Shown in pieces: positions 17,671-26,840 of a stretch of DNA of 64,000 bases (positions within the stretch are counted from its first letter, which is position 1; each line of letters starts with the position of its first letter). A model generated the notes under the pieces. That model ran no database searches. It saw only the letters and a program-made list of their open reading frames with translations, and was not told the DNA's origin. This DNA is from Streptomyces sp. DvalAA-43 (lineage in GTDB: Bacteria > Actinomycetota > Actinomycetes > Streptomycetales > Streptomycetaceae): NCBI RefSeq assembly GCF_900091725.1, contig NZ_FMBW01000031.1, forward strand, positions 248,001-312,000, read 5' to 3'. The position numbers and the translations under genes were made by a program.

Positions 17671-18642
17671 GTGAACGACCAGCGCAGTGCAGCAGGGGTG
17701 GCGGCCGCCGAGCAGGCCGTGGCCGTCGCCGTACCCGAGGTGGCTTCCGCCCTGGGCGACGCGGCAGGCCCCGCACGCCGCCGGGGTGCGGCGCTCGCCC
17801 CGGTCGCGCTGGTGGTCGCGGGCGGCCTCTCCGTCCAGTTCGGCTCCGCCGTCGCGGTGCTGCTGATGCCGAGGGCCGGTGCGCTCGGCGTCGTCACGCT
17901 GCGCCTGGCCGTGGCCGCGCTCGTGCTGCTGGTCGTCTGCCGTCCGAAGGTGCGCGGCCACTCGCGCGCCGACTGGGGCACGGTCCTCGCCTTCGGGCTG
18001 GCCATGGGCGGCATGAACACGCTCTTCTACCAGGCGGCCGACCGCATCCCGCTGGGCGCGGCCGTCACCCTGGAGGTGCTGGGTCCGCTCGCCCTCTCGG
18101 TGTTCGCGTCCCGCCGCCTGATCAACGTGGTCTGGGCCGGGCTCGCGCTGGGCGGCGTCGTGCTGCTCAGCGGCGGCGGCCTCGACCGTCTCGATCCGGT
18201 CGGCGCCGCGTACGCCCTGGGCGCCGGTGTCATGTGGGCGACGTACATCGTCTTCAGCGCCCGCACCGGCCGCCGCTTCCCCCAGGCGGACGGCCTGGCC
18301 CTGGCCATGGTCGTCGCCGCGCTCCTCTCGCTGCCCCTGGGCATCATGGAGTCGGGCTCGAAACTGCTGGTCCCGTCCACGGTGGGACTGGGCGCGGCGG
18401 TGGCGCTGCTCAGCTCGGTGCTTCCGTACACCCTCGAACTCATGGCGCTGCGCCGCCTGCCCGCGCCCACCTTCGCGATCCTGATGAGCCTGGAACCGGC
18501 GATCGCGGCCACGGCCGGCTTCCTCATCCTCGACCAGGCCCTGACGACCACCGACGCGCTGGCGATCGCGCTCGTCATCGGGGCGAGCATGGGCGCGGTA
18601 CGGAGTCAGGCCCGGCGCGCGAAACCCCGCGAACGCGCCTGA
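17671..18642 (+). CDS. EamA/RhtA family metabolite exporter
   Basis: A 323-residue inner-membrane protein of the drug/metabolite transporter superfamily with about ten hydrophobic segments in two EamA repeats. Its sequence resembles RhtA/YddG-type exporters (SAVAVLLMPRAGALGVVTLRL, GAAVTLEVLGPLALSVF). The GTG start has GGAGG 9 bases upstream. It is probably controlled by the divergent LysR gene. RhtA relatives export threonine and homoserine; the actual substrate here is unknown. Confidence 0.85.
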   Translation: MNDQRSAAGVAAAEQAVAVAVPEVASALGDAAGPARRRGAALAPVALVVAGGLSVQFGSAVAVLLMPRAGALGVVTLRLAVAALVLLVVCRPKVRGHSRADWGTVLAFGLAMGGMNTLFYQAADRIPLGAAVTLEVLGPLALSVFASRRLINVVWAGLALGGVVLLSGGGLDRLDPVGAAYALGAGVMWATYIVFSARTGRRFPQADGLALAMVVAALLSLPLGIMESGSKLLVPSTVGLGAAVALLSSVLPYTLELMALRRLPAPTFAILMSLEPAIAATAGFLILDQALTTTDALAIALVIGASMGAVRSQARRAKPRERA

Positions 18643-18724
18643 CGTCCGGGGGCCGGGCCCTTGTCGGCCCGCCCCGCGCGCGGGATCATGTCGGCCCTCG
18701 CACGGGATCACGCAGGGGGACCCC

Positions 18725-19156
18725 ATGGTCGTTGTCGCCGCCGTCTACTTCGTCGTCGCCGTGGGGGCGGCCGTGATGTCCGGAAGGAGCCTGGACCGTA
18801 CCCTCCAGGGCCCCCGGCTCCGGGCCGCCTGGGCCGAGGGGCTCACCGCCGAGGCCCGGTGCGTCTCCCTGCGCACCGAAGGGGTCCAGAACCCCGAGGG
18901 CGGACCCGTCGAGTACACCCACCTCACCCTGGAGTTCCGCACGGACGACGGGCGCACCGTCAGCTTCGAGGAGCGCCAGTCTCGCCCGACACCGGCCAAG
19001 GGCGACTTCGTGACCGTCTACTACAGCGCCGCGAACCCGGAGGGTGCGACCACCCGGGCACCGTCCTTCGGCATGCGCCACGCCAGGGCCGTGATCACCG
19101 CGGCGGGCTGCTTCTTCGCCCTGGTCTCGGCGGTCGTCATCGCCCTCGTTCCCTGA
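18725..19156 (+). CDS. DUF3592 membrane protein
   Basis: A 143-residue protein with membrane helices at the N- and C-terminal ends and a central extracytoplasmic beta-rich part (TAEARCVSLRTEGVQ, EYTHLTLEFRTDDGRTVSFEE) as in the DUF3592 family. GGGGGA lies 5 bases before the ATG. It is a single gene, and its 3' end overlaps a degenerate coding remnant on the other strand. Function unknown. Confidence 0.75.
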   Translation: MVVVAAVYFVVAVGAAVMSGRSLDRTLQGPRLRAAWAEGLTAEARCVSLRTEGVQNPEGGPVEYTHLTLEFRTDDGRTVSFEERQSRPTPAKGDFVTVYYSAANPEGATTRAPSFGMRHARAVITAAGCFFALVSAVVIALVP

Positions 19157-19425
19157 GCGTGTCCGGCACCCCGTGCGGCGCGGACGGCCCGAAGGTGTGC
19201 GCCGGGTCCGTCACGGTCCCGGCGGGCAGCCGGGCCATGCCCACCACCCGGTAGCGCGGGTCCGGGCTCGGCGGGTACGAACGGCCCTTCGCGTCCCGGT
19301 CGTACGCCGGCCGGTGCGCCCCGCTCAGTGGCTGTCGGTACCTGCTCGCGGTCCGGCACGGGGTCGCCGCCGGTGGACGCGTACACCGCCCCGACCACGG
19401 CCGCCGCCCCGCCGGACCGTCGCGG
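19137..19425 (-). pseudogene. Frameshifted remnant of an unknown gene
   Basis: On the minus strand the strong third-position GC pattern jumps frame near 19325. Upstream the coding-like frame reads VVGAVYASTGGDPVPDREQV; downstream a different frame reads AYDRDAKGRSYPP...RYRVVGMARLPAGTVTD and ends at 19137 inside the end of the DUF3592 gene. No start with a ribosome-binding site is present. It looks like a small membrane or secreted protein that has lost its 5' end and acquired a frameshift. Family not recognised. Confidence 0.4.
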
Positions 19426-19429
19426 GAAG

Positions 19430-19458
19430 AAAACAATGCAAGCATGCTTGCTTGTTTT
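19430..19458. promoter_or_regulatory. Long AT-rich palindrome, probable operator of the acyl-CoA operon
   Basis: The core gcaagcatgcttgc (19438-19451) is a perfect 14-bp palindrome, and flanks aaaacaa / ttgtttt extend the symmetry to 29 bases with a single unpaired T at 19437. It lies 55 bases upstream of the first gene of the acyl-CoA operon. A possible -35 (TTGCTT, 19448-19453) overlaps it, followed 17 bases later by CATGCT. The TetR gene at the end of the operon is the natural candidate ligand. Confidence 0.6.
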
Positions 19459-19512
19459 GCGGGGCGCTGCCATGCTCCTGGGCACACCGCCACGCCCCGA
19501 GGGGAGCGCACC

Positions 19513-20310
19513 GTGTCCGATGTCGCAGCCGTGATCGACGATCTGCGCGACGAGAGCCATGAACTGGACGTGCTGGTGCGGGAGTTGAGCTCCGAGCAAT
19601 GGGCTGCCGCGACCCCCGCTCCCGGCTGGAGCGTCGCGCATCAGATCGCCCACCTCACCTGGACCGACGAGGTCGCGCTGCTCGCCGCCACCGACGCCGA
19701 GGCCTTCGCGAGGGAGGTGGCCAGGGCCATGGAGGCGCCCGAGTCCTTCGTGGACCGGGGTGCCGAGGAGATCGCCGCCGCCCTCGCCCCGGAGGCGCTG
19801 CTCGCGCGGTGGCGTGCCGGGCGGGAGCGGCTGGAAGCGGTGCTGCGGGAGGCCCCGGCCGGTACCCGGATCCCCTGGTACGGGCCGCCGATGAGCGTCG
19901 CGTCCATGGCGACCGCCCGGATCATGGAGACCTGGGCGCACGGCCAGGACGTCGCCGACGCCCTCGGGGCCACCAGGACCCCCACCGCCCGGCTGCGGCA
20001 CGTCGCCCGGATCGGGGTGCGGGCCCGCGACTACGCCTACCTGGTACGGGGGATCAAGGCACCCGAGGAGGAGTTCCGGGTCGAACTGCACGCCCCGGGC
20101 GGCGAGTTGATCGCCTTCGGGCCGCCGAACGCGCCGCAGCGGGTCACCGGGCCGCTCGTCGACTTCTGCCTGCTCGTCACCCAGCGCGCCCACCGCGACG
20201 ACCTCGCCGTCCGGGCGGTCGGCCCCGACGCCGACCAGTGGCTCGGCATCGCCCAGGCGTTCGCCGGACCCGCCGGACCGGGCCGCGCACCCCGGGGAGC
20301 CGGAGAATGA
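19513..20310 (+). CDS. TIGR03084 family protein (DinB/mycothiol-dependent-like fold)
   Basis: A 265-residue protein of the TIGR03084 family, related to DinB/maleylpyruvate isomerase proteins that bind metal through histidines (TPAPGWSVAHQIAHLTWTDE; MATARIMETWAHGQDVADAL). These genes commonly sit at the head of actinobacterial acyl-CoA catabolic operons, and a thiol-dependent step is plausible but unproven. GTG 19513 has GGGGAGC upstream; an earlier frame opening would run through the operator and is rejected. Its stop overlaps the next gene's start as ATGA. Confidence 0.82.
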   Translation: MSDVAAVIDDLRDESHELDVLVRELSSEQWAAATPAPGWSVAHQIAHLTWTDEVALLAATDAEAFAREVARAMEAPESFVDRGAEEIAAALAPEALLARWRAGRERLEAVLREAPAGTRIPWYGPPMSVASMATARIMETWAHGQDVADALGATRTPTARLRHVARIGVRARDYAYLVRGIKAPEEEFRVELHAPGGELIAFGPPNAPQRVTGPLVDFCLLVTQRAHRDDLAVRAVGPDADQWLGIAQAFAGPAGPGRAPRGAGE

Positions 20311-22022
20311 CCGCACCGCTGCGGATCGGCAACGCCTCCGGGTTCTACGGCGACCGCTTCGACGCGATGCGCGAGATGCTCACCGGCGGGCCGCTCGACG
20401 TCCTCACCGGGGACTACCTGGCCGAGCTGACCATGCTCATCCTCGGCCGGAGCAGGCTCAAGGACCCCGCGCGCGGCTACGCCACCACCTTCCTGCGCCA
20501 GCTCGAAGAGGGCCTCGGGCTCGCCCATGAGCGCGGGGTGAGGATCGTCGCCAACGCGGGCGGGCTCAACCCGGCCGGACTGGCCGACGCCGTAAGGGAG
20601 TTGGCGGACAAGTTCGGCGTCCCGGTGCGCGTCGCCCATGTGGAGGGCGACAGCCTGCCCGTCCCGGAGGGGTTCCTCACCGCCAACGCCTACCTCGGCG
20701 GCGCCGGGATCGCCGCCTGCCTCGACGCGGGCGCGGACATCGTCGTCACCGGGCGGGTCACCGACGCCGCCCTCGTCACCGGACCCGCCGCCGCCCACTT
20801 CGGCTGGGGGCCCGACGACCTGGACGCGCTGGCCGGGGCCGTCGTCGCCGGACACGTACTGGAGTGCGGAACCCAGGCCACCGGCGGCAACTACTCCTTC
20901 TTCCGGGGCCACGACCTGCGCCGGCCCGGTTTCCCCGTCGCCGAGATCCACGCCGACGGCTCCTCCGTCATCACCAAGCACGACGGCACCGGCGGCGTCG
21001 TCGACCTCGGCACCGTCACCGCCCAGCTGCTGTACGAGACCGGCGGCGCCCGGTACGCCGGACCGGACGTCACGGCCCGGCTCGACACCGTACGGCTGAC
21101 CCAGGACGGACCCGACCGGGTCAGGATCTCCGGCGTGCGCGGCGAGGCCCCGCCGCCCACCCTCAAGGCCGGGCTGAACCGGCTCGGTGGCTGGCGCAAC
21201 GAGGTCGTCTTCGTGCTCACCGGCCTCGACATCGAGCCCAAGGCCGCGCTGGTCCAGGAGCAGTTCGCCGACGCGCTCGCCCGCTCCGGCGCCGCACCCG
21301 GCGAGGTGCGGTGGGAGCTGTCCCGGACCGACCGGGCCGACGCCGCCACCGAGGAGACCGCGAGCGCCCTGCTCCGGCTCGTCGTCCGCGACCCGGACCC
21401 GGAGACCGTCGGACGCGCGGTCTCCGGCGCCGCGATCGAGCTGGCGCTCGGCAGCTACCCCGGCTTCCACGTCACCGCCCCGCCCGGCAAGGGCACGCCG
21501 TACGGGGTGTTCGAGGCCCGGTACGTACCGGCCGGCGAGGTCCCGCACATCGCCGTGCTCCCCGACGGGCGGCGGGAGAGCCTGGCACCTCCCGCGACGA
21601 CACAGCCGCTCCGGGACGCCGGGGAACCGCCGCTGCCCGCACCCCTGCCGGACCCCGGGCCCACCCGCTCCGCCCCGCTCGGGCGGATCGCGGGTGCTCG
21701 CAGCGGCGACAAGGGCGGGGACGCCAACGTGGGCGTGTGGGCCGTCGGGGACGACGCCTGGCGGTGGCTGGCCCATGAGCTGACCGTCGAACGGTTCCGG
21801 GAGCTGCTGCCGGAGACCGCCGCGCTCACCGTCGTACGCCATGTCCTGCCGAACCTGCGCGCGCTGAACTTCACCGTCCACGGGCTGCTCGGCGAGGGCG
21901 TCGCCGCCCAGCACCGGTTCGACCCGCAGGCCAAGGCGGTGGGGGAGTGGCTGCGCTCCCGGCACCTGCCCATACCCGTAGCGCTGCTGGAGACCGCCCA
22001 CGCACCGGAGGCGCACGCATGA
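20307..22022 (+). CDS. Acyclic terpene utilisation AtuA-like protein (DUF1446)
   Basis: A 571-residue two-part protein. The DUF1446/AtuA domain fills residues 1 to about 440 (RIGNASGFYGDR, VRIVANAGGLNP, ADIVVTGRVTDAALV), and an AtuA C-terminal-like domain begins near 460 (RSGDKGGDANVGVW). AtuA is required for citronellol/geraniol catabolism in Pseudomonas, but its reaction is not known to me. Here it sits between TIGR03084 and two carboxylase subunits, the same association as in the Atu and Liu pathways. The last nine residues, TAHAPEAHA, come from the 29-bp sequence that is tandemly duplicated at the junction with the next gene. Confidence 0.88.
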   Translation: MTAPLRIGNASGFYGDRFDAMREMLTGGPLDVLTGDYLAELTMLILGRSRLKDPARGYATTFLRQLEEGLGLAHERGVRIVANAGGLNPAGLADAVRELADKFGVPVRVAHVEGDSLPVPEGFLTANAYLGGAGIAACLDAGADIVVTGRVTDAALVTGPAAAHFGWGPDDLDALAGAVVAGHVLECGTQATGGNYSFFRGHDLRRPGFPVAEIHADGSSVITKHDGTGGVVDLGTVTAQLLYETGGARYAGPDVTARLDTVRLTQDGPDRVRISGVRGEAPPPTLKAGLNRLGGWRNEVVFVLTGLDIEPKAALVQEQFADALARSGAAPGEVRWELSRTDRADAATEETASALLRLVVRDPDPETVGRAVSGAAIELALGSYPGFHVTAPPGKGTPYGVFEARYVPAGEVPHIAVLPDGRRESLAPPATTQPLRDAGEPPLPAPLPDPGPTRSAPLGRIAGARSGDKGGDANVGVWAVGDDAWRWLAHELTVERFRELLPETAALTVVRHVLPNLRALNFTVHGLLGEGVAAQHRFDPQAKAVGEWLRSRHLPIPVALLETAHAPEAHA

Positions 22023-22055
22023 CCGTCCACGCACCGGAGGCGCACGCATGACCGT
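21998..22055 (+). repeat. 29-bp perfect tandem duplication spanning a stop/start junction
   Basis: Two identical 29-base units (21998-22026 and 22027-22055) each carry GGAGG and an ATG. The first ATG (22019) opens only a 10-codon frame, MTVHAPEAHA, before a stop at 22047-22049; the second (22048) starts the carboxylase gene. Confidence 0.95.
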
Positions 22056-23655
22056 CCTGCCCACCGCGCTCGACACCGCGAGCCCCGAATACGCCGCGAA
22101 CCGCACGGCCATGCTCGCCAAGCTCGACGAACTGGCCGGCGAGCACACCAAGGCGCAGGCGGGCGGCGGCGAGAAGTACGTGGCACGGCACCGCTCGCGC
22201 GGCAAGCTCCTGGCCCGCGAGCGGATCGAGCTGCTGATCGACGAGGACACCCCGTTCCTGGAGCTGTCGCCGCTCGCCGCCTGGGGCAGTGAGGCCCCCG
22301 GGTACACAGTCGGCGCTTCGCTCATCACCGGGATCGGGGTGATCGAGGGCGTGGAGTGCCTGATCACCGCCAACGATCCGACCGTACGCGGCGGCGCCTC
22401 CAACCCCTGGACCCTGAAGAAGGCGCTGCGGGCCAACGAGATCGCCTTCGCCAACCGGCTGCCCTGCGTCAGCCTCGTGGAGTCGGGCGGCGCCGATCTG
22501 CCGTCCCAGAAGGAGATCTTCATCCCCGGCGGAGCGCTCTTCCGCGACATCACCCGGCTGTCGGCCGCCGGGATCCCGACCGTCGCCGTCGTCTTCGGCA
22601 ACTCCACCGCCGGCGGGGCGTACGTCCCCGGCATGTCCGACCACACCGTCATGATCAAGGAACGGTCCAAGGTCTTCCTCGGCGGACCGCCCCTGGTCAA
22701 GATGGCGACCGGCGAGGAGAGCGACGACGAATCGCTCGGCGGCGCCGAGATGCACGCCCGCACCTCCGGCCTCGCCGACCACTTCGCCGTCGACGAGCAG
22801 GACGCCGTGCGCCAGGCCCGCCGGATCGTCGCCCGCCTCAACTGGCGCAAGGCACACGCCGACCCGGGCCCGGCCGAACCGCCGAAGTACGACGAGGACG
22901 AGCTGATCGGCATCGTGCCCGGCGACCTCAAGGTGCCCTTCGACCCGCGCGAGGTCATCGCCCGGCTCGTCGACGGCTCCGACTTCGACGCGTTCAAACC
23001 GCTGTACGGGACCAGCCTGGTCACCGGCTGGGCGCGGCTGCACGGCTATCCCGTCGGCATCCTCGCCAACGCGCAGGGCGTGCTGTTCAGCGAGGAGTCG
23101 CAGAAGGCCGCCCAGTTCATCCAGCTCGCCAACCAGCGCGACATCCCCCTGCTCTTCCTCCACAACACCACCGGCTACATGGTCGGCAAGGAGTACGAGC
23201 AGGGCGGCATCATCAAGCACGGCGCGATGATGATCAACGCGGTGTCGAACTCGAAGGTCCCGCACCTCTCCGTGCTGATGGGCGCCTCCTACGGGGCCGG
23301 GCACTACGGCATGTGCGGCCGCGCCTACGACCCGCGCTTCCTCTTCGCCTGGCCCGGCAGCAAATCCGCCGTCATGGGTCCGCAGCAGCTCGCCGGGGTG
23401 CTCTCCATCGTCGCCCGCGCCTCCGCCGCCGCCAAGGGACAGCCCTACGACGACGAGGCCGATGCCGCACTGCGCGCCATGGTCGAGCAGCAGATCGAGT
23501 CCGAGTCGCTGCCGATGTTCCTGTCCGGGCGGCTGTACGACGACGGGGTCATCGACCCGCGCGACACCAGGACCGTCCTCGGGATGTGCCTGTCCGCGAT
23601 CCACACCGCCCCGGTCGAAGGCGCCCGCGGCGGCTTCGGAATCTTCCGGATGTGA
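22048..23655 (+). CDS. Acyl-CoA carboxylase, carboxyltransferase subunit (AtuC/LiuB-like)
   Basis: A 535-residue biotin-dependent carboxyltransferase with both halves of the fold: acyl-CoA site (ANDPTVRGGASNPWTLKK, GGGAY-type loop NSTAGGAYVPGMSD) and carboxybiotin half (LANQRDIPLLFLHNTTGYMVG, MGASYGAGHYGMCGRAYDPRF). The sequence and length match the methylcrotonyl/geranyl-CoA carboxylase beta type more closely than propionyl-CoA carboxylase. It should form an alpha6-beta6 complex with the biotin subunit encoded 8 bases downstream. Translation starts at the second ATG of the tandem duplication. Confidence 0.92.
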   Translation: MTVLPTALDTASPEYAANRTAMLAKLDELAGEHTKAQAGGGEKYVARHRSRGKLLARERIELLIDEDTPFLELSPLAAWGSEAPGYTVGASLITGIGVIEGVECLITANDPTVRGGASNPWTLKKALRANEIAFANRLPCVSLVESGGADLPSQKEIFIPGGALFRDITRLSAAGIPTVAVVFGNSTAGGAYVPGMSDHTVMIKERSKVFLGGPPLVKMATGEESDDESLGGAEMHARTSGLADHFAVDEQDAVRQARRIVARLNWRKAHADPGPAEPPKYDEDELIGIVPGDLKVPFDPREVIARLVDGSDFDAFKPLYGTSLVTGWARLHGYPVGILANAQGVLFSEESQKAAQFIQLANQRDIPLLFLHNTTGYMVGKEYEQGGIIKHGAMMINAVSNSKVPHLSVLMGASYGAGHYGMCGRAYDPRFLFAWPGSKSAVMGPQQLAGVLSIVARASAAAKGQPYDDEADAALRAMVEQQIESESLPMFLSGRLYDDGVIDPRDTRTVLGMCLSAIHTAPVEGARGGFGIFRM

Positions 23656-23663
23656 GGACGACC

Positions 23664-25613
23664 ATGATCAGTACCCTGCTCGTCGCCAACCGGGGCGAGA
23701 TCGCCTGCCGGATCTTCCGCACCTGCCGCGCGTTCGGCATCGCCACCGTCGCGGTGTACTCCGACGCGGACGCCGACGCGCTCCACGTACGGGAGGCCGA
23801 CACCGCCGTACGGCTGCCCGGCGCCGCCCCCGCCGACACCTACCTCCGCGGCGACCTCGTCGTACGCGCCGCGCTCGCGGCCGGTGCCGACGCCGTCCAC
23901 CCCGGCTACGGCTTCCTCTCCGAGAACGCCGGATTCGCCCGCGCCGTGCAGGACGCCGGTCTCGTCTGGGTGGGCCCGCCGGTCAAGGCCATCGAACTGA
24001 TGGCGTCGAAGACCCGAGCCAAGGAACTGATGGCCGCCGCCGGGGTACCGCTGCTCGCCCCCGTCGACCCGGAACGGGCCACCGCCGACGACCTGCCGCT
24101 GCTGCTCAAGGCGGCGGCGGGCGGCGGCGGACGCGGCATGCGGATCGTTCACGAACTCGTCGACCTGCCCGCCGAGTTGACGGCGGCCACCGCCGAGGCG
24201 ACCGCCGCGTTCGGGGACGGCGAGGTCTTCGCGGAACCGTACGTGGAACGCGGCCGGCACGTCGAGGTGCAGGTCATGGCCGACGGACACGGCGGGGTCT
24301 GGGCGCTCGGCACCCGCGACTGCTCCCTCCAGCGACGCCACCAGAAGGTCATCGAGGAGGCCCCCGCACCCGGACTCGACGACGCACTGCGGACCCGGCT
24401 GCACGACGCCGCCGTGGCCGCCGCACAGGCCGTCGGCTACCAGGGCGCGGGCACCGTCGAATTCCTCCTCGCCGCCGACGGGCGCCCGTATTTCCTGGAG
24501 ATGAACACCCGCCTCCAGGTCGAACACCCCGTCACCGAAGCCGTCCACGGACTCGACCTCGTCGCCCTCCAGCTCCGCATCGCCGAAGGCGAACCCCTGC
24601 CCGCCCCCGCACCCCCCGCACCGCACGGCCACGCCGTCGAGGCCCGCCTCTACGCCGAGGACCCCACCCACGACTGGCAGCCGCAGACCGGCCCCCTGCA
24701 CACGTTCCACGTACCCGGGGAACCAGGACTGCGCCTGGACACCGGCTACACCGACGGCGACACCATCGGCGTCCACTACGACCCGATGATCGCCAAGGTC
24801 ATCGCCCACGCCCCCACCCGCACCGAAGCCGTACGCCTCCTCGCCCGCGCCCTCGAACGCGCCCGCATCCACGGCCCGGTCACCAACCGCGAGCTGCTCG
24901 TACGGTCCCTGCGCCACCCCGACTTCCTCGCCGCCCGCCTCGACACCGGCTTCTACGACCGCCACCTGGACGCCCTCACCACCGGGCCGGAGGAGGACGG
25001 CCCCCGCCGCGCCGCCCTGGCCGCCGCACTCGCCGACGCCGCCACCCGGCAGCACGGCCCCGGACCGGGCCCCGTCCGCCTCGGCGCCTGGCGCAACATC
25101 TCCTCGCAGCCCCGGACCAAGCGCTACCGCGCCGAACCCGACGGCACCGAACACCGGGCCGCCTACCGCACCACCCGCACCGGCCCCGTCCCCGAGACCG
25201 GCGAACAGGTCATCGCCGCCGGGCCCGGCCGCGTCACCCTCGAAGCAGACGGCATCACCCACCACTTCGACATCGCCGTCCACGGCGACACGGCCTACGT
25301 GGACACCGCCACCCGCTCGTACACCCTCACCGCCCTGCCCCGCTTCACCGACCCCACCGACCGGACCGAACCCGGCTCACTGCTCGCCCCCATGCCCGGC
25401 ACCGTCGTCCGCGTCGCCGAAGGACTCACCCCCGGGGCCGCCGTCCGGGCCGGGCAGCCGCTGATCTGGCTGGAGGCGATGAAGATGGAACACCGCATCC
25501 TCGCCCCCGCCTCCGGCACCCTCGCCGCGCTCCACGCCGCCCCCGGCCTCCAGGTGGAGGTCGGCGCCCTGCTCGCCGTCGTGCAAGACGTACAGGAGGA
25601 ACCGAAGCCATGA
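23664..25613 (+). CDS. Acyl-CoA carboxylase, biotin carboxylase/BCCP subunit (AtuF/LiuD-like)
   Basis: A 649-residue alpha subunit: biotin carboxylase domain (LLVANRGEIACRIFRTCR at the N-terminus, ATP-grasp GGGGRGMR, NTRLQVEHPVTE), a linker domain, and a C-terminal biotin carrier domain with the biotinylation motif EAMKMEH near residue 610. It carboxylates biotin with bicarbonate and ATP for the transferase encoded just upstream. ATG 23664 follows GAGG. Its stop overlaps the acyl-CoA dehydrogenase start as ATGA after AGGAGG. Confidence 0.93.
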   Translation: MISTLLVANRGEIACRIFRTCRAFGIATVAVYSDADADALHVREADTAVRLPGAAPADTYLRGDLVVRAALAAGADAVHPGYGFLSENAGFARAVQDAGLVWVGPPVKAIELMASKTRAKELMAAAGVPLLAPVDPERATADDLPLLLKAAAGGGGRGMRIVHELVDLPAELTAATAEATAAFGDGEVFAEPYVERGRHVEVQVMADGHGGVWALGTRDCSLQRRHQKVIEEAPAPGLDDALRTRLHDAAVAAAQAVGYQGAGTVEFLLAADGRPYFLEMNTRLQVEHPVTEAVHGLDLVALQLRIAEGEPLPAPAPPAPHGHAVEARLYAEDPTHDWQPQTGPLHTFHVPGEPGLRLDTGYTDGDTIGVHYDPMIAKVIAHAPTRTEAVRLLARALERARIHGPVTNRELLVRSLRHPDFLAARLDTGFYDRHLDALTTGPEEDGPRRAALAAALADAATRQHGPGPGPVRLGAWRNISSQPRTKRYRAEPDGTEHRAAYRTTRTGPVPETGEQVIAAGPGRVTLEADGITHHFDIAVHGDTAYVDTATRSYTLTALPRFTDPTDRTEPGSLLAPMPGTVVRVAEGLTPGAAVRAGQPLIWLEAMKMEHRILAPASGTLAALHAAPGLQVEVGALLAVVQDVQEEPKP

Positions 25614-26770
25614 GCACCGACCTCGAAACCGAAGAGCACCAGGCCCTGCGCGCCGCCGTCGCCGCCCTCGGAAAGCGTTACGGACGCGACTACATGACCT
25701 CCGTCGTCCGCGACGGCGCCCACCCGCGCGAACTGTGGACCGAAGCCGCCAAGCTCGGCTACCTCGGCGTCAACCTCCCCGAGGAGTACGGCGGTGGAGG
25801 CGGCGGCATGGCCGAACTCTCCATAGTCCTGGAGGAGTTGGGCGCGGCAGGCAGCCCGCTGCTCATGATGGTGGTCTCCCCGGCGATCTGCGGCACCGTC
25901 ATCGCCCGCTTCGGCACCGACACCCAGAAGCGCCAGTGGCTCCCCGGCCTCGCCGACGGCAGCCTCACCATGGCCTTCGGCATCACCGAACCCGACGCCG
26001 GATCCAACTCCCACCGCATCACCACCACCGCCCGCAAGGACGGCGGGGACTGGCTCCTCACCGGCCGCAAGGTCTTCGTCTCCGGCGTCGACATCGCCGA
26101 CGCCACCCTCATCGTCGGCCGCACCGAGGACGCCCGGTCGGGCAGGCTCAAGCCCTGCCTCTTCATCGTCCCCCGCGACGCCCCGGGCTTCGGCCGCTCA
26201 CAGATCGACATGGAACTCCAGGCCCCCGAGAAGCAGTTCGAGCTGGTCCTCGACGACGTACGCCTCCCCGCCGACGCGCTGGTCGGAGACGAGGACGCCG
26301 GACTGCTCCAGCTCTTCGCCGGGCTCAACCCCGAACGCATCATGACCGCCGCCTTCGGCATCGGCATGGGCCGCTACGCCCTCGGCCGCGCCGTCGACTA
26401 CGCGAAGACCCGCCAGGTGTGGAAGGAACCCATCGGCTCCCACCAGGCCATCGCCCACCCCCTGGCCCAGGCCCACATCGAACTGGAACTGGCCCGGCTG
26501 ATGATGCAGAAGGCCGCCCGGCTCTACGACGACGGCGACGACATCGGCGCGGGCGAGGCCGCCAACATGGCGAAGTACGCGGCCGGAGAAGCCTGCGTCA
26601 AGGCCGTCGACCAGGCCGTCCACACCCTCGGCGGCAACGGCCTCACCCGCGAGTACGGCCTCGCGTCCCTGATCACCGCGGCCCGCGTCGCCCGGATCGC
26701 CCCCGTCAGCCGGGAAATGATCCTCAACTACGTCTCCCACCAGTCCCTGGGCCTGCCCAAGTCGTACTGA
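25610..26770 (+). CDS. Acyl-CoA dehydrogenase
   Basis: A 386-residue flavin acyl-CoA dehydrogenase. Signature segments: MAFGITEPDAGSNSHRITTTA (FAD/substrate loop), a GMGRYALGRAVDYAKTR helix, and the C-terminal AVDQAVHTLGGNGLTREYGL. It would introduce the alpha-beta double bond before the carboxylase step, as isovaleryl- or citronellyl-CoA dehydrogenases do in the Liu/Atu pathways. It is translationally coupled to the carboxylase gene. Confidence 0.92.
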   Translation: MSTDLETEEHQALRAAVAALGKRYGRDYMTSVVRDGAHPRELWTEAAKLGYLGVNLPEEYGGGGGGMAELSIVLEELGAAGSPLLMMVVSPAICGTVIARFGTDTQKRQWLPGLADGSLTMAFGITEPDAGSNSHRITTTARKDGGDWLLTGRKVFVSGVDIADATLIVGRTEDARSGRLKPCLFIVPRDAPGFGRSQIDMELQAPEKQFELVLDDVRLPADALVGDEDAGLLQLFAGLNPERIMTAAFGIGMGRYALGRAVDYAKTRQVWKEPIGSHQAIAHPLAQAHIELELARLMMQKAARLYDDGDDIGAGEAANMAKYAAGEACVKAVDQAVHTLGGNGLTREYGLASLITAARVARIAPVSREMILNYVSHQSLGLPKSY

Positions 26771-26840
26771 GACCGACCGGCAGCCTGTCTCCGACACCGC
26801 CGCTCCGGTCTCCCACACCGCCGCCCCGAAGGGACCCGCC

